NCBI RefSeq assembly: GCF_019399895.1
Contig: NC_091880.1
Coordinates: 2,480,001 to 2,544,000, forward strand
From: Cardiocondyla obscurior
Lineage: Eukaryota > Arthropoda > Insecta > Hymenoptera > Formicidae
Direction: 5' to 3'
Length of the DNA stretch: 64,000 bases
Part shown: piece by piece, positions 1 through 12,871 of the stretch
Numbering within the stretch: the stretch's first letter is position 1
Layout: every line of letters begins with the position of its first letter
Translations under genes and position numbers: made by a program
The notes under the pieces: model-generated
The model's database searches: none
Seen by the model: only the letters and a program-made list of their open reading frames with translations
What the model was told of the DNA's origin: nothing

Positions 1-442
1 TATATCTAAGTATGTTTAACAAGAATAAATTTTAATCGTGAAAACTTGGACCTCTGCCGCGGAGAATCGCGGAGTACACATTGCGACCGTTGTTCTAATG
101 CCGTGTGCTGATCAATAGTGTATTTTACATAAAATCGATTAATGAACCTAACCCGAGACACACACTCTGCGGTATGAGTTTTGTTAGAAAAATATCTACA
201 GTTACATGTACCGGAATAAAATGAATTATAACCGAGTCTCAGTGAAACAAGCATAAACATAAAGACACGTATTAAATATAATGATTCAAGTATAGTCACT
301 TAAGTATTAATTAATTAAATAAGAACCTTATAAAAGATATAAAATTTTGTTTTCAATTAACATCTGGCTATAAGGTTTTATAGTGCTTTTTCTTTAATGA
401 TGATACTTCCAGGTAAAAAAAAGTGACTCCATTAATGATGAT
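1..442. other. 5' flank of ARMC9-like gene, no gene seen
   Basis: AT-rich sequence upstream of the first ARMC9 coding exon. The open frame on the minus strand at 6-299 has no family resemblance and no splice context, so I treat it as chance. Any 5' UTR exon of the ARMC9-like gene would lie here, but no convincing TATA box or initiator was found. Confidence 0.5.
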
Positions 443-3400
443 ATGGCTGATAAGAACATCGAAGACATTTATCAGGTATAATTAATAATATTTGACATTT
501 ACTACGAGAGCTTTAATATTATTTATATATTTAAATTAAAAAAAAGTGTTTTTTTATTTCTATTTGAATAATGGTTTGCAGTTTCTTGTGGATAATAATT
601 TTGAAAGTACTGCTGAAGCTTTAATTCGAGAGGCTTCAAAAATGGGATGCAAATTAAGAGAAGTGGCAGATTCCAATGTTGAACTTATGTTACATTACAA
701 TACCGGAAATTATTTAATGTTTTTCCAAGTGAATAACTGCTTGTATAATAGTATTAAATGTCTCTAATTACATTGTGCTAAATATTAATTTTTTTTTAGT
801 TATGGAGTGACTTGTTTTCTGATAATACTAAACAATGTGAAGAATATAAAAAATTGACATTTTATTTACATGTACACTTTGCTGTACTACCTAAACGTAA
901 ATTTCGTGGCGATCAATGTAAAGAAACGAATGAGGTAATTTAATTCGATTATTGAATTAAATTAAATTTTTTTTAATGGGTATTTAACAAAAATTAATTT
1001 CTATATTTTTCATAAATATCTTATTAGATGGTATATAATAATTTGTATGATATATTAAATACTTTAAATGCATGTAATTAATCTAAAGATATTATTAATA
1101 ACGAGCAGAATAATGTCACCGAGATCGAAAAAAATATAAACGACAGCATGAAGCAATTGCAAGATTATTTGAGTGGAGACGGCAAGGAATTAGAACATGT
1201 TACAGAATTACAAATGTTTTATGCGCTACCGTTTATAGAAGATATTTATGCAAGTACTTGTTTCTCTAAAGTGTTAGAACAAGATTGGTTAGACGATTTA
1301 TCAAAAAACCTAGAGTTATTTATCATACGTCACAGACAAGTAAGCAAATTTAATCTTACTTAAATTCTACGTTAATATACAATAATACAAAAAAAAAAAA
1401 AAAAAAAAAAAAAACAGATATATAATTAATATAAAATTTATAGGATTTTACAAATTCAGACAAAATAAATTGCAACGAGGCACAATTACAGAATTTGGTA
1501 GAAGTTCATACAACCATGCAAGGGACACAAGCAATAGCTATGAAATCGACTGTTACACAAAATAAAACTAAAAAGAACGATATGCTGATTGTGCCAAACG
1601 ACAGGGATATACCTATATTTGTAGAGGATGAGGAGCAAGATATTTTTTTTAACGAGAAAAATTTTAAATCGAAGTAAAATGTCTTTGTTAGTAAAAAGTG
1701 CTAGTAAAAATAAAAAAATATAAAAAATGTCTGACTTATTATATCATTTACAGAGGCACACAAACATATATTATTGGAAATCAAATTATAATTAATAACT
1801 CGCAAGAAGATGTATTGAATCCGGGGAAGAGTATTAACAATTTGTTAAAAGTGCACAAATCAAATAAAAGATCGATTCAGCATAATCGCGAATTGGCATT
1901 AACGAAGTCTCATTTATACAGTATTCACACAAATTATGAAAAGCTGAAAGTAAGATTTCACAAGTTGCACGCGGATTATAATAAACTGATAGACGTTGCC
2001 GGAGAATTAACAGCGGCATTGGAAAATTCGGTAAAAGGACATAATATTGATGTGCAACAAACACTCGAGACGTGCATAAAGATATTTCCAGATTTATTTC
2101 ATCAAAAAATAAAGGAAACTTCGTATGTAAGTAAAATCGAGATGGAAGGAAAAATTGTTACGTATTTTTATATATGAAATTTTTATTTTTAATATACGAC
2201 TATTTTTCGACAGCCATCCTTATTAGAACTTGATCGTATTGATATAAAAGCAATTACCCTGCCTAAACTCGATGCCGCATTAGTGCCGATAGCTCCGAAA
2301 TTATTAGATTATAAGAAAATCAAATTACACCTAATTAACGGAGACGTGAAAACAAAGTTATTACTATTACAAGCATTACGTTGGGTATTAAAATAATTCC
2401 TAGCTTTATAATAGCAATAGTCAAATATGATATTAGTTTTAAAATAATTTTATCCCTATTTTTAGAAAATAACGCTTGTGCACTCGATGGAGCAAGACGA
2501 AGTCCTACATGAGTACATAAATCGCGATTTATTGGGGCTTCACGGGCAAATTGTTACCGAAAATGGCAAAACAATTTTACCATGTCTGTTAACCGCGGGA
2601 GAAGCCTATGCTAGACATCTTTTGCAACAATTCACTGCGCGATTACTAAACACCTTGGCATCTTTTAAATCTGGAAGAGATTATTTATCGGTCGGATCCA
2701 CTGTCGTGAATGTGGTACGCTTCAAACATTTAATAGATATTATTAGAAACCATAAATTTAAATGACAATCATAGTTGGGCCAAAGTTAAATCGCAACAAT
2801 AGAAATTACGAATCTCAACATTTCAGACTTTTGCTTGTCTCGATAATAATTATGCTGACGGAGTGGATCCTTTCGCGTGTGATATGATGGTAGCGATGTT
2901 ACAAAAATTATCATTACGCAGACAGCAACGGATATACATGATAGAGAGCGGATTGCTGGAATGGTTGATTTCCCATCTACACGATAAATGTCGCATCATA
3001 AGTTTATACAGGCTCGAATATGCTATTGCACTTTTAATGAATCTATCGTTACATCGATTAGCACAAGCCAGAGCGTCCAAAATATCTTCCCTACTCGTGT
3101 CTACCTTACTCGTCCTTCTTTCGATAGATCATACCTCTGTGAGTAAAATTAACCGACCATTTAATATAATTATATACAGAATTTTATCTAAAAGACTTAC
3201 GAATCTATAAAACTTTTATGTTTTTTTATTAGTCACTACCGTACATCAATGGAGCACTAACCAATTTTTTAAATAATCCTATAATTAATGAAGAAGCAAG
3301 AAAAATCAAGCGTTCGAATATATCGGAATATCTTGGGAATAATCAAAAAAGTATGGAGATAAGGTACATCAATGTTAACATAAAATATATAAATTTTAAG

Positions 3401-5184
3401 AAAGAAAAATAATTTTTAAATCGCAAAATATATTTATAATAAATAATTTTTTGTTACGACAAATTTCTACTTTAACATTTAGTATATTATTTATAAACAT
3501 AATTAAAAGATAAAAATATTTTTTAAACAAAAACAATTTTGATGTTACAGAAAGCACCTAGATCATGTATTAAAAATACAGAAACATGAGAATGTTAACA
3601 CACCGCAAAATGAGGAGACTGGCGACGATGACGATGACGATGATAATGTAAGAATAATACGAGTGCAAAATATCAGAATTACTTGTGATATTACTGAATA
3701 CCGAATAAATATAAGCATAAAATATTTCTGTAGGAAGATTTAAATGTATTGGAAAGTGAATTGGATGAAAATGATCCACTGCAAAATTATATTGGCGAAT
3801 TAAATGGAGAAACGTTGCTCGCAATGTGTTACAGCGTTTCTTCAAAAATTCCTCAAGAAGCTGTAAATACGGACACGACACTTCAACAAATCTCTTCATG
3901 CAATTCTATCGATTTTTACGACGCTACTCAATATAATAATCATGTCTGTAATAAACATCCATCGTATTCTGTGTTAAGGTATTCATGTATACGTATGCAT
4001 ATAAGAAGTTTGACACAAATTCTAATAAACAAGATTGATTAAAATTGCACAGACTAGAGCATAGGATCAATACAAGAAAATTGTATCGTGAGAAATTTCA
4101 AAAAACGAAAATAGAAAGTTTGTCCTTAGAAATGGTGAAATCTTTTGAGCATAATTTTTCGAAAGAAGAAAGAAAGCCTAATACAATTTATTTATATGAG
4201 AATCAAACTTCTAAGTGCGTTATTAATTAATTAAATTAATAACTCGATAGCAAATAATTCGATACAAAATATCATATATACAATCGTTGATTTAATTTTT
4301 ATTTTATAATTAATCTGGTGTGTTAATATTGTATTTTTTTTTTTTTGCAATTATTTTGTTATTAACAGACATTGATTTACAGGGATAGCAGTGAAACTAC
4401 AGTGGCATCTTCTACAATTCTTATTCCTGGTCGGGAAAATGACCAAGCAGGTATATATTTTATATTCTTAACTGTTGTTTAAACAATAGCAAATTCATCC
4501 AGTGTATTGCTACCGTTTTAAACTGACTTAAAAATGACGAACTTGGCACATTAAGAGATGCACAATTCAACAATTCAGTGAAAGCTCTTCAACTTTCCCT
4601 ATGTAATACGTAGAATCTTGAGAAAATTGGAGCACGTAACGAAAGTGATGAAAACTCAGATAAATTGTAATAAATATTAATCAGTTAGATGACATATTTA
4701 AAAAATTGTTCAACTATTAAAAAAAATATTTTACGTCTTTTACTATATACCAATAATTTTTAATAAAATGTATGAATCTGATTTTTACAGAAATGGAAAA
4801 ACTCAATAGCATAGCACCGTTGTGAGTAATATTTTATATAGTTGCAATTTGCGGTGCGTCTCCCACAGTTTTTGATCATTTATTTTTTGAAGCACGTACT
4901 TTATATTATTTGTATAATTAATATTGTCTCTTTTTTATTATAGCAATTTATATATTTACCAAATTACGATACCGAATAAATTTTACATTTATTGCTCGTT
5001 AATAATTCTTGCTTCTGCTTAATCCCTTATAAGTACAAATTTGTTTAGCGATAGTATTATTTATAGGAATAGTAACAATTACACCAACAAAATAATTGAT
5101 ACTTCATGGAAAAATAATCCAGAATTTGCTAAAGAAGAAGAAGCATTTTTAGCTAAGCCTAAATTATCGAGAACACCTCCGTGA
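443..5184 (+). CDS. ARMC9: LisH domain-containing protein ARMC9-like
   Basis: ARMC9 is a basal-body/ciliary protein (Joubert-syndrome module in vertebrates). Inferred exons: 443-475, 582-728, 800-934, 1109-1339, 1444-1673, 1754-2126, 2214-2384, 2466-2714, 2827-3138, 3233-3363, 3551-3647, 3734-3978, 4053-4214, 4383-4450, 4791-4821, 5067-5184 (TGA). Apart from the start of exon 4, every junction keeps phase and uses GT-AG. The product opens with a LisH-type helix pair (MADKNIEDIYQFLVDNNFES), followed by a YLHVHFAVLP segment, FYALPF, a coiled-coil stretch around RFHKLHADYNKLIDVAGEL, then armadillo-like repeats with LLQALRW, LQKLSLRR and LEYAIALLMNLSL. An acidic Asp tract and a low-complexity tail follow. 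These blocks match vertebrate ARMC9 in order. Exon 4 is the weak point: the strong acceptor at 1027 is followed by an in-frame TAA at 1079, so I start the exon after the AG at 1108. The C-terminal exons are short and less certain. Confidence 0.85.
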
Positions 5185-5566
5185 TTACATTGAAGAAAAA
5201 ATTTCTTTTATCGTTAAAATATTATATAATTTATTATATGTATATTATTTTATAAAAATTGTAGAATTAGATGTGCGCGTGTACGTATTTGTGATAACTA
5301 AAATATTTTTGTTATACGATATCAAACTCCCTACAGTGTACTTATTATAATTAACAAATGTAATTTCTAGATAATATTAAAATTATATATAGAACAGATC
5401 ATACACGTAGTTATTTCTTTCATAACTTATCGATTGTTTTAAAAGTAAGACATTGGAGAAATCTCTATTAAAATATTTATAAAATAAATATATATATGTA
5501 CAAATCTCAAACGCACCTCGACGTTACGCTATCTAAACGCAATCTTAAATCAAGATGATAAGTTAA

Positions 5567-7387
5567 TTAAGAATAAATAGGCTTTTGCAAAAATATAGGC
5601 CCACTGGCTCTGTATCGTCTAAGTACAGTGGGACCACCGTCGTAACTACTACTGCTGGTATACCCATCAAAGTTCGGCGAAGCGGAGTAACCATTTGCAA
5701 AATTATTCTTACTTCTATACCCATCGGCGTAAAGTGGCTCGTCGGAGTAAACACGACCGGTATAACTCGGACTGTTGTTTTTAATAATAATGACTTTTCC
5801 ACTACCTTTGCCATAAGGCATGTTATAGTAGCCATCGCGTTCCCTCGATACGTAAGTTACACTGCTATTCGGAGCGTAGCGAGACGAGGACTTGTGACCA
5901 TATTTACTCGGTTTTACCGAAGAATAGATACCGTGCGGCTTGGAGAAATGATTACCCAGCCCGGAAGCTCCCGACACGAATGATGGTACGTCGCGATTAT
6001 AACTCACGGACCCGGCGTTACCCCGCGTGAAACGCGTCTCGGACGGAACTGAATAGACGCCGCTGTACTTGTTGCCTCCTTTCAAGTTCAGCGGGTCGTT
6101 TTTCAGCTTTCCAAACGAGAATTCGCTAATCGGACCGCCTAACGAATAAGGCGCGTAGATGTTATCACTCTCGGAATAACTCGAAGAGCCAGGGGAACTA
6201 TGATATCCCTGTGCGTCGCTATCGACAGAAGCGTCGGGATAATTTTCTGACACCCGGGTCGGCCTAGAATATCCAGGGAAAGCGGGTATTCTTTTATTAC
6301 TGACGCTACTACTGGTTGCGTACTGGCTGAAATCGGAGTCTTTTTGAATTAAATCGCTCGAGTACGCGTTAAAGGCCTCTCCGTTATTGTTACCACCAAC
6401 GTATCCTCTGAGTGGCATAGACGTTGCACGAATGGGTGTATTGTAAGTTTCGCTAGCGGTATTCTCGTAAGTATTGGAATATCCCGCGTATTCATTTCCA
6501 CGATCGTTCACGGCATATCCGCTATGACTGTTACCCACGTCACCTCCTCCTACATTACCCTGACTACCGACGTTAATCAACGAGTGACCGCTGACATGGT
6601 TGGCTAATTTGGAATTACTGTCTCCAGCACCGTAAAAACTTCCACTGTTTTGATAACCATCCTTAGATCCAAAGTATCCATTACTGGCAACGGTGTTAGC
6701 GTAATCATATCCGCTGTTATCGCCAGTAAAAGAATAGCCTACAACGAAACGGCATTTGATCCTATTGATAATATAATTTATTTCTAATTGAAGAATTTAA
6801 TTTATTCTTAATGTTGCAAAATTATTTTTTTTTTTTTTTAATTATTGTGATTTAATTTAGTCACGTTTGTGAAACTTTTACGAAAAAATATAAAAAGAGA
6901 ATAACGCAAGGATATTCATCAATACGTACTGTTTAAAGGTGGCTCTGCATTTGCAATTGATATAATACAAATTATTACTGCGCTCTAAAAAAAAATAATT
7001 ATATTATCAGAAGCTGAACGATCTAATATAAAATTGAGAGAATACTGCCGATTTATTGATGAGTTATTCCAATAAAAAAATTTTCTAAAGCAAAGCAATT
7101 TACACGACTTCAAAGTTGAGATAATAAAAAAATTTTATATTTAAGATATTTTCTGCAAACTGTAATATACTGTAATACAATAAGTGCACTACATAGGCTG
7201 AGCAATTAATTAAATATTAAATTAATGTTAAAAAAAAAAGAAAAAAAAAATTTAAAGAGAGAAGATACAATATTTTATTTTATACCCACGAGTGCACAAT
7301 AAATGCACAAAATTAATTTGCTTTTTGAAATATTCAGATATCCCTTACGTCATTGAAAAATTAAATCTACCTACTTACTAGCAACAT
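5567..7387 (-). CDS. Secreted Gly/Ser/Tyr/Asn-rich cuticle-like structural protein
   Basis: Three coding exons on the minus strand: 7379-7387 (ATG TTG CTA, then GTAAGT), 6930-6984 and 5567-6738 (TAA at 5567-5569). Phases 0 and 1 are consistent, giving about 411 residues. The joined N-terminus MLLSAVIICIISIANA is a clear signal peptide; its first three codons sit alone in exon 1, an arrangement typical of insect cuticular-protein genes. The mature chain is low-complexity, rich in G, S, Y and N, with no cysteine seen, many GY/YS/SSY motifs and a basic C-terminus. I see no Rebers-Riddiford, CPAP or other chitin-binding consensus, so a structural extracellular role (cuticle, eggshell, silk or tube lining) is inferred from composition and gene structure only. 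A TATA box lies upstream. The gene converges on the ARMC9-like gene. Confidence 0.75.
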
Positions 7388-7484
7388 CTTGATACTCTCC
7401 ACGGCTCAATAACAACTTAATATCAATCGATTGGAAACTAGACACTTTTTTTCCGGTGTCTACTAAGATGAAACTACACACATA

Positions 7485-7517
7485 TTGGCGAGCAAAAGCG
7501 CTGTTTTCTGTTTTATA
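7485..7517 (-). promoter_or_regulatory. TATA-type core promoter of the cuticle-like gene
   Basis: On the minus strand TATAAAA lies at 7517-7511, about 130 bases before the ATG at 7387. A start site about 30 bases downstream (near 7487) would give a leader of roughly 100 bases inside exon 1. No strong initiator was seen, so the exact start is unknown. TATA promoters are common in tissue-specific insect cuticle genes. Confidence 0.5.
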
Positions 7518-8441
7518 CCCCCAGCAGCCCACTCCCTCGCTCTACGAAAAGGTAAAAGCGATCTCGGTACGCACATACTGATGTGACATTGGTTGGAACC
7601 CGACCATACAGAGCGGAGAGAAACGAGTCAACCTGATTTAACTCTTCGCTTTTACAGGGAAAGCAATGGGTCACCTCTCTGTGCAACTGCATAGTGAACT
7701 ATGAGGCGCAGTATTATGACCTACCTACATGCCCAATCGACAAAAGATTCCATGAAATAAATCTAGGAAGAACTGCTCCTGCCTTTATTCTATTACGATA
7801 ATCAGCTATATTATAGGATGCTTTACATCACGACATAGTAACAAAGTCGTTCTCGTAATAGCCTACGAAAACAGGTATCTCTTTAGTTGAAGTTCACGGT
7901 ATAGCAATGGAATGCTACATTACGTATGATTTGTACTATTATCAGTCTACTGTATTCATTTACAAATTAGCTATTAATAAACTCTTGACAGGTATCATTT
8001 TAATTCTTAATACAGCATAGAAAATATTACTGTAATTAGTTTTTTTTTTTTTTTATTTCTATCGCGACTACTATAATTCTACTTTATTTAAGATATGATT
8101 TAATTAGTCTGTGAGTATCTCGGTAGATGTTTATACGAAAATTTTGAATTAAGCTAATTAAAATTCCCAACCGGAGAATATTTTACATACGTACGTAAAC
8201 CGAGTGTCTTGCTTGAATAATAAAGTTACCATGTGGAAAAGAAAGTTTTTCGCCATTCCCTTAAATATAGCAAATCTAATGTGAGAACTTTATTTCTCAC
8301 GGTTTGAAACTTTTACTGTAGAAAGCGTTGCATTTCCACTCACAAACGTTTCATTTTTCTTTTATTATTTAATTGGGGTCTCTTAAAAAATAGCGCGCGC
8401 GTGGCAAACTACGAAAAAAAATAAAAAATTATGCGACTCAC

Positions 8442-8722
8442 CGATCTGCATGAGCTTCAGCGGAGTTGAAGATTGCTGCCGGTGGCTGTAACATAAAATA
8501 AAATATATTATTGTACACGTGTAAATTGGTTCATAAAATTAATTAAAAAAAAAAGGAAAAGTTTTTATTTAATATTTTATTTTAAAAAATGTATATTTAC
8601 CTAAGAGTTGCTCCGCTGATGCAGGATGCCCGTCCTGAGCCTGCTCCTCCTCTCGGATGGGACGTGTCGAGTCATCCTTCCGCGCACAAGTCATTCGCGA
8701 ACACCCCGACCGTGATTTTATA
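8442..8722 (-). other. Possible spliced upstream transcript with a 40-residue small ORF
   Basis: On the minus strand a TATAAAA (8722-8716) precedes a possible exon (about 8690 down to 8601) ending in GTAAAT, and a 44-base exon 8485-8442 flanked by TTACAG and GTGAGT. Joining them gives a small frame starting MTCARKDDSTRP that stops after about 40 codons in the second exon. No splice into the cuticle-like coding exons preserves its frame. This could be an alternative non-coding leader, a small-ORF RNA, or chance splice consensus. A further acceptor-like TTTTTGTTACAG lies at about 8930. Support is weak. Confidence 0.25.
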
Positions 8723-11492
8723 ACCGCGAGAATTACTCTATGATCACTCTCGCGCGTTCCATACTCGGCACTCGCGATTAGAAGAAAGTCGTGTGTCGAA
8801 AAACTACGCCCGAATACTCAGCGGAATTTCCGGGACGACCGACGAACCGACTGCGGTTCGTATAATTGTTAAATCGGCGGTGACGACACTTTCGTTGGAC
8901 AGTAGTGAATGCAACTCCGTCGATCTGTAACAAAAAAAAAATATATAATTTAATAAATTGAAACAATAAAATCGATTATTATTTAATTCAGGTGTCACAC
9001 TAATTTTTTTACAGATAGGACAATATAATAATAATAATAATAATATCGGATGATCTTTGTATTCAACATTTATAGCTTCTACTGTAAGTTCTCACCTCGC
9101 GAGGGAACAATTTACAATTTTAAATAAAATTAAAGTTTTAAAAAAGTTTAATAATTTTAATACGATCTCTGACAAATCGATCGACAGATTATAAAATAAA
9201 AAGAGTACATCAAAAAAAAATTTTGAACATAATTCGCGCGCGTGTATAAAATTGCCGGATGCATTCGTGACGTTTTAAGTTCATGCAGACAACTTGAAAG
9301 TCCGCAAACGAACCAGAAAAAATTACAATCCCTTGTCACTTGTTAACGGAAGTCGGAATACGGATACGTCTAAGTACACCTGTCTAACGTTTATAGTTTT
9401 GCTAGTTGTCCTTTTTAATGCTTTCTACTTTCCGCGCACGCACGTGCGTTCGCATATATTCATTCAAGCACACTGATCCTAAGTTAACCAGATGTATTTC
9501 AATAGGTACTTGGACGGCAATGACCTAGGTAGTTGAATATCAATGTCTCTATTATTTTACGTGCGTGCTATATTCAACGTTAGCATGAGAATAACGTTTG
9601 ATACAAAAATGTGTATCTGTTCTAAATGCTGAAACAATTTTACATATGCGTAAACGTGCATTACATTTAATTATTAATTACTTAATAATATAAAGAAAAA
9701 CTCTACTTAGAATATTATTACTGTTAAAATATAATTCAGTGTTTTCCATTTCATTTAAATTGATTCAATTTAATACATACGATAAAAATTAAGCACACTT
9801 TACAAAATTTATAATTGAGACCAGAACTCGAAATAGGAATCTAGTTATAATTTCGTGTATAATGTAAGCACGTTAAAAAAAAAAAGTTTAATCTATTAAA
9901 TATTTACATAAAAATTAATATTTATTAATTATAAATATTTCTTTGCATAGAAATGGACGACATAAGTAAATTTATAAAGAGAATTTAAACTCTAATATAA
10001 AATTGTAGCATAGAAATACAGATACAATATAAGCTTTTAATTAAATGCTTAAATTGTATGTTAAAAAGTTGATTTAATTGACGTAAGGTAATTATCATCA
10101 TCATCATTACGCATTGTTATTACTGTTATTAAATTTATATGCGTTTCTTGATCAAGAAATGAATAATTTATGACCTTTCAGGAACATTGTGCGAGTATCT
10201 ACGCGCGTCATAGAGTAGACAGAAAGTAAAATCAGAATGGAAAGTCGAACACAATTAATTCCGAACATGAAACTCTCTTTAAGCTGATGCAAGTAAAATC
10301 TTGACCCTCGAGAGAAAAAGTAGCTGATACGATCGTATCTTCTGGTGAACATTTATTAAGTGTTTTGAGCTACGCAACACCTGTACACCTCGCAGGACAT
10401 TTTAAAATTCAACTTGGCGCGCAATATATCGAAAACGTAAAGAAATTTTATTCCAAAAGGCGCAAGGATTCAATCGCGAGGATATACCGCATCGACGGCA
10501 TTATCGGTGATCTGATATCGCATCATGCTATTTAAAATCCCCAATGCCCGCGGCATCGCGGGAGGGGTAATCAGTATTTTTCCGGCGGTCAGCGAAAACT
10601 ATCCGATGTGCTAAATTTATCGCTGAGAACATCGAGATGAAAGTATCGATATGTCGACGGAATCGCAACGCGTCGTCGGCATTCCGCCAATAATGTATAA
10701 TCTCAACACGACGGCAACGGGACCTCCGCTCGTGTGGGAGATGTGAGGGCTCACGGAAAATCGACACGCGACGCGATCACCGCGTGACGTCCGATCGCCG
10801 TTTCCTCGATCGGATAAGGTCGCTCGCTCTCCGGCACGTTCGTCGTACCCGCGTAGCTGCAAGTGGTCCCGATAAGCGGCGGCGATACGCAACTTGGCTG
10901 TCATGCCTATCACTCTTATCTGTGAGTCACGAACGTGCGAATATTGGCCTCACAGTCGGAGCAGGCCGAATGACATGTCGACATAGCCGCGCTGGCACAT
11001 GCTCGAATTTCGGTGTTGCATCACGCGCACAATTTCGGACGCAACGATGCTCGGCACGTCGCGCCGACCTGACCGCTCGAAGCTCCCCAAAACACAAAAG
11101 TTCACGATTACTTCTCACGGGAATGTACCATTGTGCTCCTCTTTATCATACGACTATGCGCTCGCTACCTTATGCATGAACACATCGAAGAGAATTTTTT
11201 TGCGGAGTTAAGCGTTTTATTCGAAATGGGGAAAATTGACGAGAAAGCAATTGCATACACTACATTCACGACTCAATATTAATCATCGATAGCAAACGAC
11301 ACATTTGTATGCGAAACTTTAACGTAATATTCATTTGTTTTAAGTGATAAACCGATCGAGATAATGAGAGATAACGATTCGTCAAATACGTGGACGATAC
11401 GGCACTACGGGAATACGAGCCGTGTATGACTAGTATGAGTCATTTTAATATTGATTCCTGTATATGTTCAAAGAATCCAGGCTATTCAAAAA
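8723..11492. other. Gene-poor region with a GC-rich block
   Basis: No gene was recognised here. AT-rich DNA (8.7-10.1 kb) contains short poly-A/T and (AAT)n runs. From about 10.4 to 11.2 kb the sequence becomes richer in CpG, which opens long frames on both strands; their translations are arginine/serine-rich and lack domain resemblance. The block could be a CpG-type promoter for the downstream FAMeT-like gene. No TATA box was identified. Confidence 0.5.
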
Positions 11493-12871
11493 ATGAGCCC
11501 GAGTGAGTTGCCTTATGAATTGCATCTTGCAATTGCTCAGAACTTAATTTTCTTTTTAATAAACAAATAATTACCCTCCCAATTGTACTAGCTAATAATT
11601 TATTGTTTTCAGTTAGAATTACTACTGCGGACAGTCTCGATTATCGTTACCTGCCCATCACAAAAAATAGCGTTAGTGTAGGCATTAAAGCTAGCCATGA
11701 TGCAAGAATTGCTCTACGGACACACCTTGGAGGTGACTCGAATGTATACGAGGTAATACTTGCTTTATACAATAATTACTTTTGCCACATTTGTATTTTA
11801 TAAGTTTCATAATTTTGTTTAAAGAACAAATATTTTTTATCACATACTTTTGTATCATCTTAGATTGTTATTGGTGGGTGGGGAAACACTATGTCGGCGA
11901 TAAAAAGAAATAATACAGAACCTGATGTGGCAGAGGCAGATACTAGAGACATACTGAATCCTGATGAGATATGTGATATTTTCATACAGTAAGAAGTTTA
12001 TATATATATTTTATCTTGGACAAATTAATGAGACAAATATATGAAACTATGCACTTTACATTTTAATTGAATTCTATTTTATAGGTGGTCTTGCGACGGA
12101 CTGTTAACTGTAAACCGCGAGGATGACTTTGACGTGCCATTCATGTCTTATAAAGATAAAAGTCCATTTGTCATAAATTACATAGGAGTTAGTACCGCTT
12201 GGGGTGCAACTGGAGAGTGGATAATCGAAGGTACGTTAACTCATTAGGGCACATTATTGTAAGCTTAGCTTTTCTTTAAAGATTCTTAAAATAATTGCAT
12301 TAACGTCCTCTGTGAATTAATCTAAATTACATACACATGAAGAAAACCTAACTTTCTTTTCTAACAACTTGTGCTATCAGAATGTCAGTTTACTTCGCCC
12401 GCTATCAGACAGCAACTGATGGACACGTGTAACTTCTGGGTGGACTTCAACGAGGCGTTTGGACTACCCCGAAACGCGGTAATGGCCTCTGAGGATGGTT
12501 TATACATCGGTCGAGCGCATCATCAAGGCAGCGTTACTCCAGGCGGTATTCGCGATAACGTTTGCGTGCTCTCTTGGGGCGGCAATGGCCACGAAAAACG
12601 GGAATTTCAAGTGTTGTGTGGCAAGGACGTGAACTGGGTTAAATCTTGGGAGGGTAGTGTGCCTTTGCATGCTTTACCCGCCGGCGAAACCGAGGATGGT
12701 TTCGCTCTATTTGTTGGCAGAGTATTACACGAAGGTACCTATCACATTGGCAAAATACAACCGAATCACCAAGTCTGTTATATACCGCTAAACGGCCAAG
12801 AAACGCCCTACTTGGAATACGAGACCTTGGTCATACATGACAACTATGGGGTCGAATGTATTGGAAGATAA
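11493..12871 (+). CDS. Farnesoic acid O-methyltransferase-like protein with DM9 repeats
   Basis: Five inferred exons: 11493-11502 (a 10-base coding piece, MSP, ending GTGAGT), 11613-11752, 11864-11988, 12085-12230, 12381-12871; phases 1, 0, 2, 1; about 303 residues. The N-terminal half matches the insect FAMeT-like domain (ITTADSLDYRYLPI, EIVIGGWGNT, WGATGEWI). The C-terminal half carries two DM9/DUF3421 repeats, beginning LYIGRAHHQGSVTPGGI and LFVGRVLHEGTYHIGKI. Proteins of this type were once proposed to methylate farnesoic acid in juvenile-hormone synthesis. I see no SAM-binding motif, and a lectin- or DM9-type recognition role is equally plausible, so the name is family-based only. The tiny first exon is the least certain part. 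No signal peptide is present, suggesting a cytosolic protein. Confidence 0.85.

Noticed and set aside
5585..5983. 132-codon + strand frame opposite the cuticle-like exon
   Set aside because: Antisense shadow of a low-complexity coding exon; the minus strand has signal peptide, splice sites and promoter.
10528..11211. Several overlapping frames of 63-131 codons on both strands
   Set aside because: GC-rich chance frames without domains; probably a promoter-type CpG block.
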